Shown piece by piece: positions 1-9,582 of a stretch of DNA of 64,000 bases (its first letter is position 1; every line of letters begins with the position of its first letter). Origin of the DNA: Pandoraea vervacti (GTDB taxonomy: Bacteria > Pseudomonadota > Gammaproteobacteria > Burkholderiales > Burkholderiaceae); the NCBI RefSeq assembly GCF_000934605.2, contig NZ_CP010897.2:4464001-4528000 (forward strand). Direction: 5' to 3'. The translations under genes and the position numbers were made by a program. Under the pieces are notes generated by a model. The model made no database searches, was not told the DNA's origin, and was given only the letters and a program-made list of their open reading frames with translations.

Positions 1-13
1 CGTTACCATGCTG

Positions 14-487
14 TCAGATCGGGTAGATAAGCGAGTTGGGAATCATCTCGCTATCGAAAATGCATTGGCGCGACGCAAACTTCCAGCCGTCGCCGGTGCG
101 CTTGACGATGTCCACATAGCGGCCGACCGACAGAATGTCCGTCAACTGGTCCGGCTTTGTTCGGAACACCGCGTAATTCGCCTCAACGTGCAGCGTGTCG
201 TCATCGGCCGCCCGAATGGACGGCAAACCGATCACGTGCCGCTGGTAGTACGGATCATGGAAAAGCGTGTCGCGAATGCCGTAGATGCGGTCACGCAGCA
301 TGCCTTTGCTCTCGAACGAGAGTGTGGCGAGAGGTAAGCCCATCTCGAAATTCTCTCGCGGCTGAATGCGATAGACGCACTCGTCCAGAAAAAACTCGGG
401 CCAGGCGTCCCACGCCTGCGTGTCGAGCGCCGCCGCGTAGGCGGCATTGAGTTCGACCACTGCCTGAAACGTTGCAAAATCCACCAT
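14..487 (-). CDS. nagH: Ring-hydroxylating dioxygenase small (beta) subunit, NagH-like
   Basis: This 157-residue protein is the non-catalytic beta subunit of a Rieske oxygenase and is expected to stabilise the alpha subunit in the oxygenase hexamer. It has the family's compact alpha/beta cone fold length. Its N-terminus (MVDFATF) and C-terminus (DSEMIPNSLIYPI) match my recollection of the salicylate 5-hydroxylase small subunit NagH. The ATG is preceded by GGGAG at good spacing. The gene follows the large subunit by 21 bp in the same operon. Four bases after its stop another minus-strand ATG opens (positions 9-7) and runs off the window. In the known nag operon the next gene is the ferredoxin nagAb, but only three codons are visible here. 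The substrate could also be a related aromatic acid such as anthranilate. Confidence 0.82.
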   Translation of the reverse strand: MVDFATFQAVVELNAAYAAALDTQAWDAWPEFFLDECVYRIQPRENFEMGLPLATLSFESKGMLRDRIYGIRDTLFHDPYYQRHVIGLPSIRAADDDTLHVEANYAVFRTKPDQLTDILSVGRYVDIVKRTGDGWKFASRQCIFDSEMIPNSLIYPI

Positions 488-508
488 CGAATCGTCTCCC
501 TCGCGATC

Positions 509-1795
509 TCAGACGCCCATCACACGTCGCCAGTAGGCGTACATGCCGCGAATCAGCGTTTCCGTCACCATGTGTTCGGTGTTCTCCACCCCGGTGCCCC
601 CCAGCTCGGCCAACACCCGATGCCACGGCTTCTGCGCGAAGCCCTCCTGCGAGCACTCGATGGCCTCCCCGTCGTCTGCCGAGACAAAGCCTGCCGGGCC
701 GAACAGGTTGGCCTGACGCAGACGCCGCTGCGTCATTTCCTCGGTGTCGTCCTCGAAGCCGAAATGTGTCCAGACGAAGTCGAACGCATTGTGTCCGCGT
801 GGCTGGATATGACGCGTCGACACGGAGTTGACCTGCTGTTGCAGGATGACGCTGGGAAAGAGCGTCATGAGGACCGCTGTGGGCCCCTTCCACCAGTCTT
901 CCTGCACGATGTCGAGAAACCGCATGTCGTTGAGCGACATCGACTCCTTGAAGCTCGACACGCCCGAGGTCACCTCGCCGCCACCGCCCTGCCCTCGCGT
1001 GGACACCATGGCCGCGTGGCGACCATGGGCGTCCATCACGAGCCGCGATTTGTTGTCCGCGCGCCAGAGGCCGAAAGTGACGAACCACGTGTGCAGCAAT
1101 CCCGGGTGGTACGGGTCCTTGATGTTTTCCTGCATCAGCTTCCAGTTGCCCGGAATTCGCTGCTTGTTGTAACCGAGCAGCTTGAGCTTGCGGCCGTCGA
1201 AGAGCCGGTCGAAATAGGCGCAGATGTCCGGCCCGAGAAAGTCCTCGAGCGACTCGACGTCATGGTCGAACGACGCGAAGATCACGCCCCCGCGCGTGGC
1301 CACCTTGAGCCGGGTCAGGCCATGCTCCTGCGGCTTGAAATCCTTCGGCATGCCGCCGTTGACCTTGCCGTCCTGCTTCACGCCGCGCCGAAACGGCACG
1401 CCTTGCAGGTTGCCTTTGAGGTCGTAGTTCCACTGGTGGTAGGGACAGTGAAAATCCGTACGGTTGCCGCGTTTCTCGCGGCAGAATTTCATGCCGCGAT
1501 GGGCGCACACGTTTTCGACCACGTTGATCTCGCCCGTGGCGTCGCGCGTCACGATGACGGAGCGCTCCCCGATCACCGTACGCTTGAAGTCGCCCGGGTT
1601 CGGTACCTCGGCCTCCAGACCGACGTAATTCCAGTGGTTGCGATAGAAGCACTGCTCCAGTTCGCGCCGGTGCAGTTGCTCGTCGGTGTAGACCCGAAAC
1701 GGGATTCGGCTCGAACCGTCCGTGGGCCAGATGTCCGATGGCGCGAAGGCGGCGCATGGCGCCGGATCGACGCCGGTCTGCGGTGTTGTGGTCAC
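509..1795 (-). CDS. nagG: Rieske dioxygenase large (alpha) subunit, salicylate 5-hydroxylase NagG-like
   Basis: This is the catalytic subunit (428 aa), predicted to hydroxylate salicylate or a close analogue to gentisate. The Rieske [2Fe-2S] ligands are clear: C97-x-H99 and C117-x2-H120. The mononuclear iron site follows in ENIKDPYHPGLLH (Asp, then two His). The body closely resembles the NagG sequence I remember, for example GLEAEVPNPGDFKRTVIGER. I chose the GTG at 1795 because AGGAG sits just upstream and it gives the family N-terminus; a longer reading from 2068 would overlap the reductase gene and has no support. It lies between reductase and small subunit. The exact substrate is inferred from similarity and from the adjacent NahR-type regulator. 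Confidence 0.85.
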   Translation of the reverse strand: MTTTPQTGVDPAPCAAFAPSDIWPTDGSSRIPFRVYTDEQLHRRELEQCFYRNHWNYVGLEAEVPNPGDFKRTVIGERSVIVTRDATGEINVVENVCAHRGMKFCREKRGNRTDFHCPYHQWNYDLKGNLQGVPFRRGVKQDGKVNGGMPKDFKPQEHGLTRLKVATRGGVIFASFDHDVESLEDFLGPDICAYFDRLFDGRKLKLLGYNKQRIPGNWKLMQENIKDPYHPGLLHTWFVTFGLWRADNKSRLVMDAHGRHAAMVSTRGQGGGGEVTSGVSSFKESMSLNDMRFLDIVQEDWWKGPTAVLMTLFPSVILQQQVNSVSTRHIQPRGHNAFDFVWTHFGFEDDTEEMTQRRLRQANLFGPAGFVSADDGEAIECSQEGFAQKPWHRVLAELGGTGVENTEHMVTETLIRGMYAYWRRVMGV

Positions 1796-1895
1796 GATCG
1801 TCTCCTGATGAAAAAGTGGGGGCCGACTGGCAAGGCGGTGGCGTTTCGAAATTGCCCGATCGGTCTGATCCGGCCGCCCGGCCTGATCTGCCAGA

Positions 1896-2951
1896 TCAAG
1901 CCGCCGTGGCGTAGAACGCATCGGCGTAGATGTGCGCGCCGTCGATGCCACGCGCACGCAGCAGGCGCGTGGCGGCCTCGACCATCGGCGGCGCGCCGCA
2001 CAGGTAGGCACGCCAGCCAGCAAGGGCATCCGCGGCAGCAAAGTCCGCGTCGAGCGCTTCGGTGACATGGCCGCTGCGAAAGGCCGGTTCGGACGCGGTG
2101 GGCTGCCCCGGTGTGTCGAGCGTCGTCACGACATGCAGGCGAATACCGTCGTGGCGTGAGGCCAGTTCCCGCAGCCACGCGAGGCCGTAGACGTCTGCCG
2201 GGGACCGTGCGCCGACGTAAATCTCGATGGGATTCGTCATGCCGCGCGCCAGTGCGCCGCGCACGATGGAAAGCACCGGCGCCAGTCCGGTGCCGCCGGC
2301 AACGCACAGCATTGGCCCGTCATGACGCGTGCGCAGATACGACGTCCCCAACGGCCCGGACACCCGCACCGCGTCGCCGACTTTGAGTTGCTCGTCGACG
2401 TAACCGGTCACAGCGCCGCCGGGCGCGCGGCGGATGTGGAATTCGAGGGTGTCGTCGGCGTCGAGTCCGGCCATCGAGTACGGACGGACATGCGCCGGGG
2501 TGAATTGCAATGTCGCGTATTGGCCGGGGGAGAAGCTGAGCGGCTTGGCCGGTTTGAGTACCAGGCGCTTGATGTCGTGCGTCAGCGGTTCGATGGCCAT
2601 GACCGTCGCCTTGAGGATTTTGGCGGGATGCACGACGACTTCGTCCACGTCCGGCAACGCAATTTCACAGTCGCCATGGACGCTCGACTGGCAGGCGAGC
2701 ACGTAGCGTTGACGCTGCGCCCCGCCCAAGGCGCACGACGTCGATTGTGCCGCGTCATCGTCGTGATGACGGTATTCGACGCCTTCGGCTTCGCGCACGT
2801 CGCCCGACACGACACGGCAGCGGCAAGTACCGCAACGCCCGGACAGGCAGCTATACGAGATGGGAATCCGACGGTCGGTGAGGACCTTGAGCAGGTTGTC
2901 GCCGGGCACAACGTCGAAGCGCTCGCCGAGCGGCTGCACGTGAACTTGCAT
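1896..2951 (-). CDS. nagAa: Ferredoxin-fused oxygenase reductase, NagAa-like
   Basis: This 351-residue flavoprotein passes electrons from NAD(P)H to the oxygenase system. The N-terminal plant-type [2Fe-2S] domain has C35, C40, C43 and C87. It is followed by an FAD-binding barrel (RPYSMAG near residue 155) and an NAD-binding domain (GGTGLAPVLSIVRGAL and YLCGAPPMV). It resembles NagAa of the naphthalene/salicylate pathway but is about 20 residues longer. The extra length sits mainly in the ferredoxin loop between C43 and C87, a His/Asp/Ala-rich stretch with one additional Cys (C73). The ATG follows GGAGA. It is the first gene of the operon, facing away from the LysR regulator. Confidence 0.85.
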   Translation of the reverse strand: MQVHVQPLGERFDVVPGDNLLKVLTDRRIPISYSCLSGRCGTCRCRVVSGDVREAEGVEYRHHDDDAAQSTSCALGGAQRQRYVLACQSSVHGDCEIALPDVDEVVVHPAKILKATVMAIEPLTHDIKRLVLKPAKPLSFSPGQYATLQFTPAHVRPYSMAGLDADDTLEFHIRRAPGGAVTGYVDEQLKVGDAVRVSGPLGTSYLRTRHDGPMLCVAGGTGLAPVLSIVRGALARGMTNPIEIYVGARSPADVYGLAWLRELASRHDGIRLHVVTTLDTPGQPTASEPAFRSGHVTEALDADFAAADALAGWRAYLCGAPPMVEAATRLLRARGIDGAHIYADAFYATAA

Positions 2952-3037
2952 GGGGATTGTCTCCGTTCTGGCGACGCCCTCCGGGCGTCGCGCGTGGCGT
3001 TAGGACGCCGTTTGCCAGAAGCATCGCGCAACGCTCG

Positions 3038-3074
3038 ATATAAACCAATAGAATCTCGGTTATATGACCTATAA
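3038..3074. promoter_or_regulatory. Candidate NahR/NagR-type operator between reductase and regulator
   Basis: Two overlapping AT-rich inverted repeats sit in the GC-rich intergenic gap. ATATAAACC (3038-3046) and GGTTATAT (3058-3065) are separated by 11 bp, and TTATA (3060-3064) and TATAA (3070-3074) by 5 bp. Position and dyad spacing suit a LysR-type activator acting on the divergent operon. Binding is inferred, not shown. Confidence 0.45.
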
Positions 3075-3139
3075 AAACTAGTGATTTTGCGAAGTCGGGC
3101 CCCGGGGCACCGATGCCCCCCCACGTCTCTGGACTTGTC

Positions 3140-4078
3140 ATGGACTTGCACGCCGTTGATTTGAATCTGCTGGTGGTCTTCCAGCATCTGTACAACGCAA
3201 GACGCGTATCTCGTGTCGCGCAGACGCTGGGCGTTACGCAACCAGCGGTCAGCAACTCGCTTGCTCGCCTGCGCACGCTGTTCAACGACGAGTTGTTCAT
3301 CCGTACCTCACGGGGCATGTTGCCCACACCGATGGCCATCGAACTGGCCGAACCGGTGGCGGCTGCGCTCGACGCATTGCACGGCGTGTTCAATCGCGAA
3401 CTGGCGTTCGATCCGGCGACGAGCCAGCGCGCGTTTCAGATCGCGATGACGGATATCGGCGAAGTGCACTTCTTGCCGAAACTGATGCACGCGCTGGGCG
3501 AGCGCGCGCCGGGCATTACGGTCAGCACCGTACGCAATACGGCGGTGAACCTTCGTGAAGAGATGGCGGCCGGACAGGTCGATCTGGCGATCGGCCACCT
3601 GCCGGACCTGACGACGGAGTTTTTTCAGCGGCGGCTGTTCCGCCAGAAGTACGTGTGCATGTTTCGTCCCGGGCATCCGCTCGATCGCACGGCACGGTCC
3701 GCCGGCTCGCGCAAGCCGACGGCAACGCCAATGACGCGCGAAGACTTCGAGCGTTCCGAGCAGGTGATGGTGGTGGCCGCAGGCACGGGGCACGGGCAGG
3801 TGGACGACTTCATGGCGCGCGCGCATGTGCAACGCAACATACGGCTACGCGTGCCGCATTTCGTCGCGCTCGCCGACATTCTTCATGCGACCGATCTCAT
3901 CGCGACCGTGACGGAGAAGTTCGCGCAACGCAGCGCCCGCCACTTTGGACTGCGTTACGTGGATCATCCGATCGATCTCCCCGACGTCCAGATCAATCTG
4001 TTCTGGCACGCGCGATATCACCGCGAACCGGGGAGTCAATGGATGCGAGCGCTGCTGTTCGACTTGTTTTCGGAGTAG
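3140..4078 (+). CDS. nagR: LysR-type regulator, NahR/NagR-like (salicylate-responsive family)
   Basis: This 312-residue LysR activator has an N-terminal winged helix-turn-helix (MDLHAVDLNLLVVF; LGVTQPAVSNSLARLR at residues 34-49) and a C-terminal effector domain. Several stretches follow NahR/NagR as I remember them: FQIAMTDIGEVHFLPKLM, AAGTGHGQVDDFM, FWHARYH and a C-terminal LLFDLFSE. Those proteins switch on naphthalene/salicylate operons when salicylate binds. The start at 3140 gives the family N-terminus; an upstream in-frame ATG at 3113 adds nine unlikely residues. It is divergent from the oxygenase operon, which supports control of that operon. Confidence 0.85.
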   Translation: MDLHAVDLNLLVVFQHLYNARRVSRVAQTLGVTQPAVSNSLARLRTLFNDELFIRTSRGMLPTPMAIELAEPVAAALDALHGVFNRELAFDPATSQRAFQIAMTDIGEVHFLPKLMHALGERAPGITVSTVRNTAVNLREEMAAGQVDLAIGHLPDLTTEFFQRRLFRQKYVCMFRPGHPLDRTARSAGSRKPTATPMTREDFERSEQVMVVAAGTGHGQVDDFMARAHVQRNIRLRVPHFVALADILHATDLIATVTEKFAQRSARHFGLRYVDHPIDLPDVQINLFWHARYHREPGSQWMRALLFDLFSE

Positions 4079-4132
4079 GGAGTAGCGCGAGCAGGTAGCG
4101 CGCACGTCCCCCTCGGTCGCAGACGGCCGACG

Positions 4133-4876
4133 TTATGCGTTAAAGCCGCCGTCGATCGTCAGACTGGCGCCCGTGACGAAACCGGCCGCCTCGCTGGCGA
4201 GATACGCCACCATCCCTGCCACTTCTTCCGGACGGCCGTGACGCTTGATCGCCATGAGGTCGTGCATTGCGGGCGCGAACTCGCCAGCGGCAGGGTTCAT
4301 GTCGGTGTTCGTCGGTCCCGGCTGCACATTGTTGACGGTAATCCCGCGAGGCCCGAGGTCACGCGCCATGCCTTTGACCAGACCGACCAGCGCCGACTTG
4401 GTCATGGCGTACGTGGCGAAATCGGGGAACGGCACGCGCTCGGCATTGCACGAACCGATGTTGATGATGCGGCCACCCTCGCCCATGTGCGCGAGCGCCG
4501 CCTTCGCCGCGACGAACACGGCGCGCACGTTGACGTTGAGCACGCGCTCGAACTCTTGCAGTTCAAGCTCGGCGATGTTGCCCATCGAGAACACCCCTGC
4601 GTTGTTCACCAGAATGTCGACCTTGCCGAATTCACGTGCCGCGTCGTCCACCGCGCGCGTGAGCGCCTGGGCGTCGGCGACGTCGGCTTGCAGCGCGAGC
4701 GCACGCCCCCCTGCGTTTCGGATGCGCGCCACGAGGGTTTGCGCCGCCGCCTTCGATCCGTTGTAGGTGAAGGCGACCGCTGCGCCGTCGTCGGCAAACC
4801 GTTGCACGATGGCAGCGCCGATACCGCGCGAGCCGCCCGTCACGAATGCCACCTTGCCTTGAAAGTTCGTTGCCAT
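4133..4876 (-). CDS. SDR-family oxidoreductase
   Basis: This classical short-chain dehydrogenase/reductase has 247 residues. It carries TGGSRGIGAA (residues 14-23) for NAD(P) binding, the structural NNAG motif, and a Ser-Tyr-Lys active site (IGS...YAMTK). The C-terminal GFVTGASLTIDGGF is typical of FabG-like enzymes. The substrate cannot be told from sequence. It is divergently paired with the LysR gene that starts 108 bp away, and that regulator probably controls it. Confidence 0.85.
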   Translation of the reverse strand: MATNFQGKVAFVTGGSRGIGAAIVQRFADDGAAVAFTYNGSKAAAQTLVARIRNAGGRALALQADVADAQALTRAVDDAAREFGKVDILVNNAGVFSMGNIAELELQEFERVLNVNVRAVFVAAKAALAHMGEGGRIINIGSCNAERVPFPDFATYAMTKSALVGLVKGMARDLGPRGITVNNVQPGPTNTDMNPAAGEFAPAMHDLMAIKRHGRPEEVAGMVAYLASEAAGFVTGASLTIDGGFNA

Positions 4877-4984
4877 GATCTTGCTCCACTGGGTTAGGAA
4901 GTGAAGACAGTATCGGCGGCGAATTGCATCGCAACTAGCTCATAATGTCGATCATCACTTTCAACCCATTGGAATAGGAAACAC

Positions 4985-5908
4985 ATGGATGCGCTACATC
5001 TGATCGAGTCGTTCGTGCTGAGTGCGCGCGCCGGAAGCTTCTCGGCAGCCGCGCGCCGGTTGGGGATCACGCCGGCGGCGGTCAGCAAGAACGTGGCGCG
5101 TCTCGAAGCGCAGCTCGGGTTGCGACTGTTTCACCGCAGCACGCGCAGCCTGACGCTGACGGCGGGCGGCGAGCGTTTCCTGCTCGACGTGGACGGGCCG
5201 TTTGCCGCCTTGACGGACGCCTTCTCACGGGCCGCAGAGCGCGAAGGCGCACCGTCCGGCACGTTGAAAGTGAGCATGGCCCATTCGTTCGGGCGGCAGT
5301 ATCTGCTGCCGATGCTCGGCGACTTTCAGGCGCGATATCCGGACATCGTGCCGGACTGGCGGTTCGATAACCGCAGCGTGGATGTCGTGGGCGAAGGGTT
5401 CGACGCCGCGATCGGCGGCGGCATCGAACTCACGCAAGGCGTGATTGCACGCCGACTCGCACCGACGTACGCCGTGATGTGCGCGTCGGCCACCTATATG
5501 GCGGGGCGGGAAATGCCCCAACACCCCTCCGATCTGGCGAGCCTCGATGCGATCATGCGGCGCTCCGGGGTATCCGGTCGCCTGCGCGCCTGGAACCTGT
5601 GCCATGCCACCGGTGAACGGGTCAACGTCGAGGCACGCACGCGCATGATCTTCGACGACCCGGAGGCGATGGCGCACGCCGTCGCGCTGGGCTATGGCGT
5701 CGCGCTGTTGCCCATGCCGCATGCGGCGCCGTTGCTCGCTAACGGACACATTGTGCGCATACTGCCGGACTGGTTCGACGAATATGGCGGCGTGTTCATC
5801 TACTACCCGAACAAGAAGCAGTTGCCGCTACGCACCCGGGTGTTCGTCGACCATGTGGCGCAAGCGTTCGAGCAGCAGCGGCTCGCGGCTCGCTTCGACT
5901 GGCGATGA
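4985..5908 (+). CDS. LysR-family transcriptional regulator
   Basis: This 307-residue LysR protein has an N-terminal winged HTH (FSAAARRLGITPAAVSKNVA, near residues 19-38) and a substrate-binding domain. Its form (MDALHLIESFVLSARAGSF and GVALLPMPHAAPLLANG) is that of the large CrgA/DmlR-like group. It lies head-to-head with an SDR gene, the usual arrangement for a LysR protein and its target. The effector is unknown. Coding appears intact. Confidence 0.85.
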   Translation: MDALHLIESFVLSARAGSFSAAARRLGITPAAVSKNVARLEAQLGLRLFHRSTRSLTLTAGGERFLLDVDGPFAALTDAFSRAAEREGAPSGTLKVSMAHSFGRQYLLPMLGDFQARYPDIVPDWRFDNRSVDVVGEGFDAAIGGGIELTQGVIARRLAPTYAVMCASATYMAGREMPQHPSDLASLDAIMRRSGVSGRLRAWNLCHATGERVNVEARTRMIFDDPEAMAHAVALGYGVALLPMPHAAPLLANGHIVRILPDWFDEYGGVFIYYPNKKQLPLRTRVFVDHVAQAFEQQRLAARFDWR

Positions 5909-6105
5909 GATGGCGTGCCGACGCGTCGAAGCCGGAAAGCGCCGCGGCTTGCCGACGCCAGTGAAGTTGGCGGAATCACGGGCCACGCGAACTCCGCTCC
6001 TTGCGTTGTTCCCGTCCGTGCACTGTAATGAAAGCGTGTAACCGGCGCGGAACAGGGAGCGAGAACGCCGTTGTGCCGGTTGAACAGGGGGGTGGGAGAT
6101 CCGCC

Positions 6106-6534
6106 ATGGATACCGCCGCAGCCACTGTGCGGGCCGCAGTGTTCGCCGTTTGCGTGATTGGCGCCGCCGCCGCAGGCGCGCGTCCGCCATTCCCGCCGGA
6201 CACCCTCGAGCTCGAAGCCGCCGTCGGTCAGAAGATATCGATCTGGGAGCAGAGCAACTACAACGGATTGTGCCGAGATCTCGGCACACCGACCTTCGAA
6301 CTGGATTCGAAGCCGAGGCTGGGCGAAGTCACGCCGGAGTGGATCACTTACACGGTGCCCATCGGTCAGCGCTGCGAGCAAATGAAGTTCTCGGGAATGA
6401 TCGTCTGGTACCAGGCCGGTCCGGTGCCGGGCACGGACGAAGTCATCTGGACCGTCGGGTTCCCCCGCGAGTTCGGCAGTCGCACCCCCACCACCGGCGA
6501 GCATCGCGTGACGACGAAGATTGTCATACGCTAG
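6106..6534 (+). CDS. Small exported protein of unknown function
   Basis: I do not recognise a named family. The 142-residue product begins with a signal peptide (MDTAAATVRAAVFAVCVIGAA, then AAAGA). The mature part is about 115 residues and rich in beta-type residues, with a Cys pair (GLCRDLG and GQRCEQ) that could form a periplasmic disulfide. The start at 6106 has GGGAG seven bases upstream; a reading from 6001 would place a poor leader before the signal peptide. A similar Cys-containing layout occurs in small periplasmic proteins of other proteobacteria, but I cannot name one with confidence. It lies alone between the LysR gene and the IS2-type element. Confidence 0.6.
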   Translation: MDTAAATVRAAVFAVCVIGAAAAGARPPFPPDTLELEAAVGQKISIWEQSNYNGLCRDLGTPTFELDSKPRLGEVTPEWITYTVPIGQRCEQMKFSGMIVWYQAGPVPGTDEVIWTVGFPREFGSRTPTTGEHRVTTKIVIR

Positions 6535-6734
6535 CGCGGCGCAGCGATTGCGCAAGGTTCCGATGTTCGTTCATCCAGGGCGGCGAATCGAGTCGGCGGT
6601 GTTCGACGTGACGCCGCGCCCCTGACGCGCGTTGCCCGCGAAAAACCCCGGCAAGCATCGCCATATCGGGGTCGTTCCAGGCACGATCAGGGGGACGCCA
6701 GGACATCGGCGCGCTGGGCAATACCCGTCTTTCG

Positions 6735-6780
6735 TCACATATTTGCGATCATCACCTCGCCGAATCCGGAGCATGACACT
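6735..6780 (-). pseudogene. icd: Displaced 3' end of icd
   Basis: Read on the minus strand from the IS edge, the sequence continues the interrupted isocitrate dehydrogenase reading frame. After ...GATQV it gives SCSGFGEVMIANM and then TGA (6737-6735). This is the expected family C-terminus. The first five bases (AGTGT on this strand) are one copy of the target duplication. The fragment is cut off from the rest of icd by 1330 bp of IS DNA and has no start of its own. A second part of the gene lies at 8111-9323. Confidence 0.9.
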
Positions 6781-6821
6781 TGGAGCGGCCCCACGTATCT
6801 GAGGACACGAGGACTCTCTTA
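6781..6821 (+). repeat. Left terminal inverted repeat of the IS2-type element
   Basis: It begins TGGAGCGGCCCC. With a one-base gap it aligns imperfectly to the reverse complement of 8071-8110. The inner part CTGAGGACACGAGGAC matches CTCAGGACAGGCGGAC at the other end. Confidence 0.85.
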
Positions 6822-6838
6822 AAATAAGGGATAGTCTT

Positions 6839-7240
6839 GTGCCTATCAGTAAGCCTAGTCATTACGTGGAAAGCATCGAAATTCTGACCGAGCCGGAGCG
6901 CCGTCGTCGGCGCACGGCGCAGGAAAAAATCGCCATCGTGCAGGAAACATTGGAGCCGGGAGCGTCGGTGTCGGCCGTTGCACGTCGGCACGGCGTCAAT
7001 GCCAACCAGGTGTTCGGCTGGCGCAAGCAATACCAGGAAGGCAGTCTGGCGGCGGTGAAGGCGGGTGAAACCGTTGTACCGGCATCTGAGCTAGCCGCCG
7101 CCATCAAGGAAATCAAGGAGTTGCAACGGCTACTCGGGAAGAAGACGTTGGAGGTCGAAATCCTGAAAGAAGCCGTGGAATGGGGCCGGTCAAAAAACCT
7201 GATTGCGCGCTCGCCCTTGCTGCCGGGGGACGACCGATGA
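6839..7240 (+). CDS. IS2-type transposase OrfA
   Basis: This 133-residue DNA-binding subunit has an N-terminal helix-turn-helix (RRRRRTAQEKIAIVQE and SAVARRHGVNANQVFGWRKQ) and a leucine-zipper-like coiled coil (ELAAAIKEIKELQRLLGKKT). These match OrfA of IS2. It starts at GTG 6839 and overlaps OrfB. A run of six A followed by C (7192-7198) near its end is the likely programmed -1 slip site that makes the OrfAB transposase. The element carries both genes on the strand opposite icd. Confidence 0.92.
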   Translation: MPISKPSHYVESIEILTEPERRRRRTAQEKIAIVQETLEPGASVSAVARRHGVNANQVFGWRKQYQEGSLAAVKAGETVVPASELAAAIKEIKELQRLLGKKTLEVEILKEAVEWGRSKNLIARSPLLPGDDR

Positions 7241-8073
7241 AGACGGTCTGCGAAGTTCTCGGCGTGGCGCGCTCTGCCGTGGCGGTCAAGCGAGCTCGCT
7301 CGTCCGACTGGCGCGATGGTCGCCGTGCCCGCGTGACCAACGATGCCGGGCTGGTCGAGGAGATTCAGGCCCATGTGGCGCACCTTCCTACCTATGGCTA
7401 CCGGCGTGTCTGGGCGCTGCTGCGCCGCAGTCGGGAGCAGAGCGGTGCGCCGTGCATCAACGTCAAGCGCGTGTATCGGGTCATGCGGGAGCATCAGTTG
7501 CTGCTGCGCCGCCCCGGCGTGCGGCAAGACAAGCGGCGGCATGACGGTCGCGTTGCCGTGGAGCGCAGCAACACCCGCTGGTGCTCCGATGGCTTCGAGT
7601 TCCGGTGCGACGATGGTACGCCGCTGCGCGTGACGTTTGCGTTGGACTGCTGCGACCGCGAGGCGATTAGCTGGGCCGCAACGACCGGCGGGCATAGCGG
7701 TGATGTGGTGCGAGACGTGATGCTGGCCGCCGTCGAACAGCGCTTCGGCACCACGCAGGCCGCGCACCCCATCGAATGGCTGACGGACAACGGCTCGGCC
7801 TACATCGACTACCGCACGCGCAGCTTCGCTCGCGAACTGGGTCTTGAGCCGCTGACCACGCCGGTCCGTTCGCCGCAGAGCAATGGCATGGCCGAATCGT
7901 TCGTGAAGACCATGAAGCACGATTACGTCGCCTATATGGACAAGCCTGACGCACCAACAGCGCTCTCGCGTCTGGCAATCGCGTTTGAACACTACAATGA
8001 GCGCCACCCGCACAAAGCCTTGAAATACCGCTCGCCTCGCGAGTTCAGGCGTAATGCGGTGTCATCAACCTAA
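7180..8073 (+). CDS. IS2-type transposase OrfB (DDE integrase core)
   Basis: The catalytic part of the transposase is 297 residues from the ATG at 7180. It has an HTH_21-like region (LPTYGYRRVWALLRR) and an rve integrase core. The DDE residues are visible around RWCSDGFEF, EWLTDNGSAY and PQSNGMAESF. It is in the -1 frame relative to OrfA, so the active enzyme is probably a frameshift fusion. The gene is full length compared with IS2 OrfB. It ends 21 codons before the disrupted icd stop on the opposite strand. Confidence 0.92.
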   Translation: MGPVKKPDCALALAAGGRPMKTVCEVLGVARSAVAVKRARSSDWRDGRRARVTNDAGLVEEIQAHVAHLPTYGYRRVWALLRRSREQSGAPCINVKRVYRVMREHQLLLRRPGVRQDKRRHDGRVAVERSNTRWCSDGFEFRCDDGTPLRVTFALDCCDREAISWAATTGGHSGDVVRDVMLAAVEQRFGTTQAAHPIEWLTDNGSAYIDYRTRSFARELGLEPLTTPVRSPQSNGMAESFVKTMKHDYVAYMDKPDAPTALSRLAIAFEHYNERHPHKALKYRSPREFRRNAVSST

Positions 8074-8093
8074 CAGTGTCCGCCTGTCCTGAG

Positions 8094-8110
<17 letters not shown>
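8071..8110 (-). repeat. Right terminal inverted repeat of the IS2-type element, also coding the new icd end
   Basis: Read on the minus strand it begins TGGAGTTGCCCCTGTAA. In the icd frame, with the T of the target duplication, this reads Leu-Glu-Leu-Pro-Leu-stop, so the repeat supplies the last five codons and the stop of the truncated icd. The direct repeat ACACT follows at 8111-8115. Confidence 0.9.
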
Positions 8111-9323
<1,213 letters not shown>

Positions 9324-9506
9324 GGTGGGGCTCCAATTGTGTGGCTCCGATGGTGGCACCGGATAACGTGACCTGAGTGGCGTGGATGGTATCGCGTGCG
9401 TGCGTCAGTGATCTCAAGGCAGCGTGAGCCTCCGGGGCGTTACCGCTGTGCATGGCGCAGCCCTATTGTAGTCACAGGCGCCTGAAGATGGTGTGACACA
9501 ACACAA

Positions 9507-9527
9507 GTCTTATATAAGACATAAGAC
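9507..9527. promoter_or_regulatory. Perfect palindrome upstream of icd
   Basis: GTCTTATATAAGAC (9507-9520) is a perfect 14-bp palindrome, and ATAAGAC is repeated directly after it. The site lies between the divergent icd and rluE genes. The same core, TCTTATATAAGA, recurs at 24753-24764. A dimeric repressor such as a GntR- or TetR-type protein is a reasonable guess, but the binder is unknown. Confidence 0.5.
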
Positions 9528-9582
9528 TAGCATTTTCGATTATGCATTAACATGTCGGCGCTGACTAGAATCTCTGCCCGGT

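Noticed and set aside
572..2065. Long open frame on the plus strand opposite the oxygenase genes.
   Set aside because: It is antisense to well-supported genes, with no domain or ribosome site; such frames are common in GC-rich DNA.
7180..7240. OrfA/OrfB overlap of the IS2-type element read as a frameshift mutation.
   Set aside because: The A6C slip site and the -1 frame relation are normal programmed frameshifting for this group.
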